A stretch of 64,000 nucleotides of DNA from G963691835 sp963691835 (GTDB lineage: Bacteria > Pseudomonadota > Alphaproteobacteria > Thalassobaculales > Thalassobaculaceae), in assembly GCA_963691835.1 (NCBI GenBank), contig OY829383.1, positions 3,906,001 through 3,970,000 of the forward strand. Direction: 5' to 3'. A program made the translations under genes and the position numbers. Within the stretch, counting starts at the first letter, position 1. Each line of letters begins with the position of its first letter. Below are positions 62,769 to 64,000 of this stretch, in pieces. Under the pieces are notes generated by a model. The model had not been told where the DNA came from. It saw only the letters and a program-made list of their open reading frames with translations, and ran no database searches.

Positions 62769-63647
62769 ATGCCGGAAACCAGAGCAAGCATAGCCGAGAC
62801 GAACGAAAGAACTCTCCGCGCGATCAGCGAGGGCGAACGCGGCGCGGATTGGCTTTCGCATCCCTATCGGGGCTTCGTGGACATTCGTATTCCCGAAACG
62901 CCCGCGTTCGCGATGTACACGAACAACGATTGCACGGTCTGCCGGGACATCCTTTGGTTGGGAGAGTACGAGGCTCTGTCGCTTCGTCTGTGGACCCAGT
63001 TGGCCAGAGATAGTGACACGGTCTTCGACGTTGGGGCGAACACGGGCCTTTTCTCTCTGGCGGCCGCCGCTGCGAACCCAAATCTCAAGATAGCCGCCTT
63101 TGAGCCGCTGCCCGTTGCCTACCACCGCCTCACGATGAATGCCGACGTGAACGGGTTCAGCAACATCCACACCCATCAGTCGGCCTTGGGCGACAGGACA
63201 GAGACCCAGGCGTTCGAATTCAACCGAAAGCCCTATAGCCTGGTCCACAACGGCGGAAGACTGGTGGACGCTGCACATCAGCGAACGGGCCGGGTCGAAA
63301 GGCTGACCGTCAGCACAAAGCGATTGGACGATTTGGTGTCGACCACCCAGAAGCTCGGGCGGGTGCTGATGAAGCTGGACGTTGAGGGTGCAGAACTCAA
63401 AGCGCTGGACGGTGCTAGGGGCGTGATATCCCGATACCGGCCGGATCTGCTCTGCGAGATCTTCAACCAGACTCTACTGGATGGGCTGCGGGCGTATCTT
63501 CTGCCGTTTGGGTATGAGTTTCTTCATCTTTCTGAGTCAGACGCCCAGGTCATTCCGTATCAGGGCGGTTCATTTGCTCCGAAGAGCAAGACAGACAGAA
63601 ATTGGTTGGTGTCCGCACGGAAGAACGTGCTTCAGACCGCGTCTTAA
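62769..63647 (+). CDS. FkbM-family methyltransferase
   Basis: A 292-residue SAM-dependent methyltransferase. The ATG at 62769 has GAGGAG about 11 bases upstream; an earlier ATG (62733) has none. Motif I is VFDVGANTGLFSLAAAA, followed by AFEPLPVAYHRLTMNADVNG, the FkbM hallmark, then SALGDR, and LMKLDVEGAELKALDGA. FkbM enzymes O-methylate sugars or macrolides (family knowledge). Beside it lies a glycosyltransferase, so a surface-glycan or polysaccharide role is plausible. Its stop overlaps the opposite gene's stop by a few bases. Confidence 0.92.
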   Translation: MPETRASIAETNERTLRAISEGERGADWLSHPYRGFVDIRIPETPAFAMYTNNDCTVCRDILWLGEYEALSLRLWTQLARDSDTVFDVGANTGLFSLAAAAANPNLKIAAFEPLPVAYHRLTMNADVNGFSNIHTHQSALGDRTETQAFEFNRKPYSLVHNGGRLVDAAHQRTGRVERLTVSTKRLDDLVSTTQKLGRVLMKLDVEGAELKALDGARGVISRYRPDLLCEIFNQTLLDGLRAYLLPFGYEFLHLSESDAQVIPYQGGSFAPKSKTDRNWLVSARKNVLQTAS

Positions 63648-64000
63648 GCTGGCTTGGCGACGGCCCATGGCAGGGTCTCGAACCGTCTTGTCCACGTGTG
63701 GGTCCGGGCGTAACCGGCGACGCTCTCCCGCTGATCGATCCGACCTTTATCGAGTCTTGAACGAAGGTCCGCCAGAGCATCCCCAGCGTCTGATCCGTCG
63801 TAGCTGAATGTTGCCGTAGCGTTCTTAAGACCAAGCGGATCATCATCGAAGAGTGTCGACCGGTTTGTCAGAACACCGGCACCGCTGGCAAAGCCAAGCA
63901 AAACCGGTTCGTGCGCCCCATTTGGAAAACAGGCTCTAGGGTTCACAACGATCTTGGCCCGATGGGTTAATGCAATGCACTCGGCATAAGGCCGGTTGCC
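63644..64000 (-). CDS. CgeB-like glycosyltransferase, C-terminal part
   Basis: The gene enters from the right edge; only the last 118 codons are present. They read NRPYAECIALTHRAKIVVNPRACF (in parts), then GAHEPVLLGFASGAGVLTNRS, the C-terminal domain pattern of CgeB/family 1-like glycosyltransferases in which the nucleotide sugar binds near the GAHE motif. The stop at 63644 overlaps the FkbM gene stop. The donor and acceptor are unknown, and the N-terminus lies beyond the window. Confidence 0.75.
   Translation of the reverse strand, partial: GNRPYAECIALTHRAKIVVNPRACFPNGAHEPVLLGFASGAGVLTNRSTLFDDDPLGLKNATATFSYDGSDAGDALADLRSRLDKGRIDQRESVAGYARTHTWTRRFETLPWAVAKPA

Noticed and set aside
1..64000. 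CRISPR arrays, insertion sequences, phage genes or rRNA
   Set aside because: No regularly spaced repeats, transposase or integrase motifs, phage structural genes or ribosomal RNA stretches were seen on either strand.

Overview
The window reads as a chromosomal segment of a high-GC, heterotrophic alphaproteobacterium, most likely of the order Rhodospirillales. This is inferred from the hom-glpX-recJ order, the glnB-glnA pair with a sigma-54-like promoter, a class I PHA synthase, many solute-binding-protein transporters and tRNA genes that encode their own CCA. No plasmid, phage or insertion-sequence genes and no CRISPR array were seen.

Layout. 0-8.6 kb: an aldehyde dehydrogenase (cut by the window edge) diverges from an operon holding a LivK-type binding protein, LivH, LivM, LivG, LivF, a cupin protein and a ThDP-dependent enzyme; this looks like a dedicated uptake-and-catabolism unit. 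8.6-16.2 kb: phaC, an OmpA-like lipoprotein, then hom-glpX-recJ. 16.2-18.5 kb: a GC-poor orphan gene beside tRNA-Glu(UUC). 18.6-21.7 kb: a polar amino-acid ABC transporter. 21.9-24.6 kb: an acyl-CoA ligase/acyl-CoA dehydrogenase pair. 24.7-32.7 kb: a TPR-methyltransferase, a class III nucleotide cyclase with unusual specificity residues, a flavin monooxygenase and a hybrid histidine kinase. 32.8 kb: tRNA-Glu(CUC). 32.9-34.5 kb: a methyltransferase and an MscS channel.

34.8-42.2 kb: a five-gene minus-strand cluster (HupE/UreJ-like membrane protein, small secreted protein, RND adaptor with an unusual N-terminal region, bitopic membrane protein, CusA/CzcA-type RND pump) with no outer-membrane factor gene. 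This is the best candidate here for an incompletely described system. 42.9-49.0 kb: a TRAP transporter (DctP plus fused DctQM), a 39-residue membrane protein, a DUF1194 protein and gamma-glutamyltransferase. 49.0-53.8 kb: a BMP-type (nucleoside or purine-like) ABC transporter. 54.3-60.0 kb: an AraD1/FAH-family enzyme, glnB-glnA, an aminotransferase and an old-yellow-enzyme homologue. 60.2-64.0 kb: a small protein, N-carbamoylputrescine amidase, a short hypothetical protein, an SDR, an FkbM methyltransferase and the 3' end of a CgeB-like glycosyltransferase.

A recurring theme is transport: four binding-protein transporters of four classes, and in each operon a GC-rich inverted repeat lies in the gap between the binding-protein gene and the neighbouring transporter gene. 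Starts were chosen by ribosome-binding site and family N-terminus; several are shorter than the longest open frame, as noted per entry.
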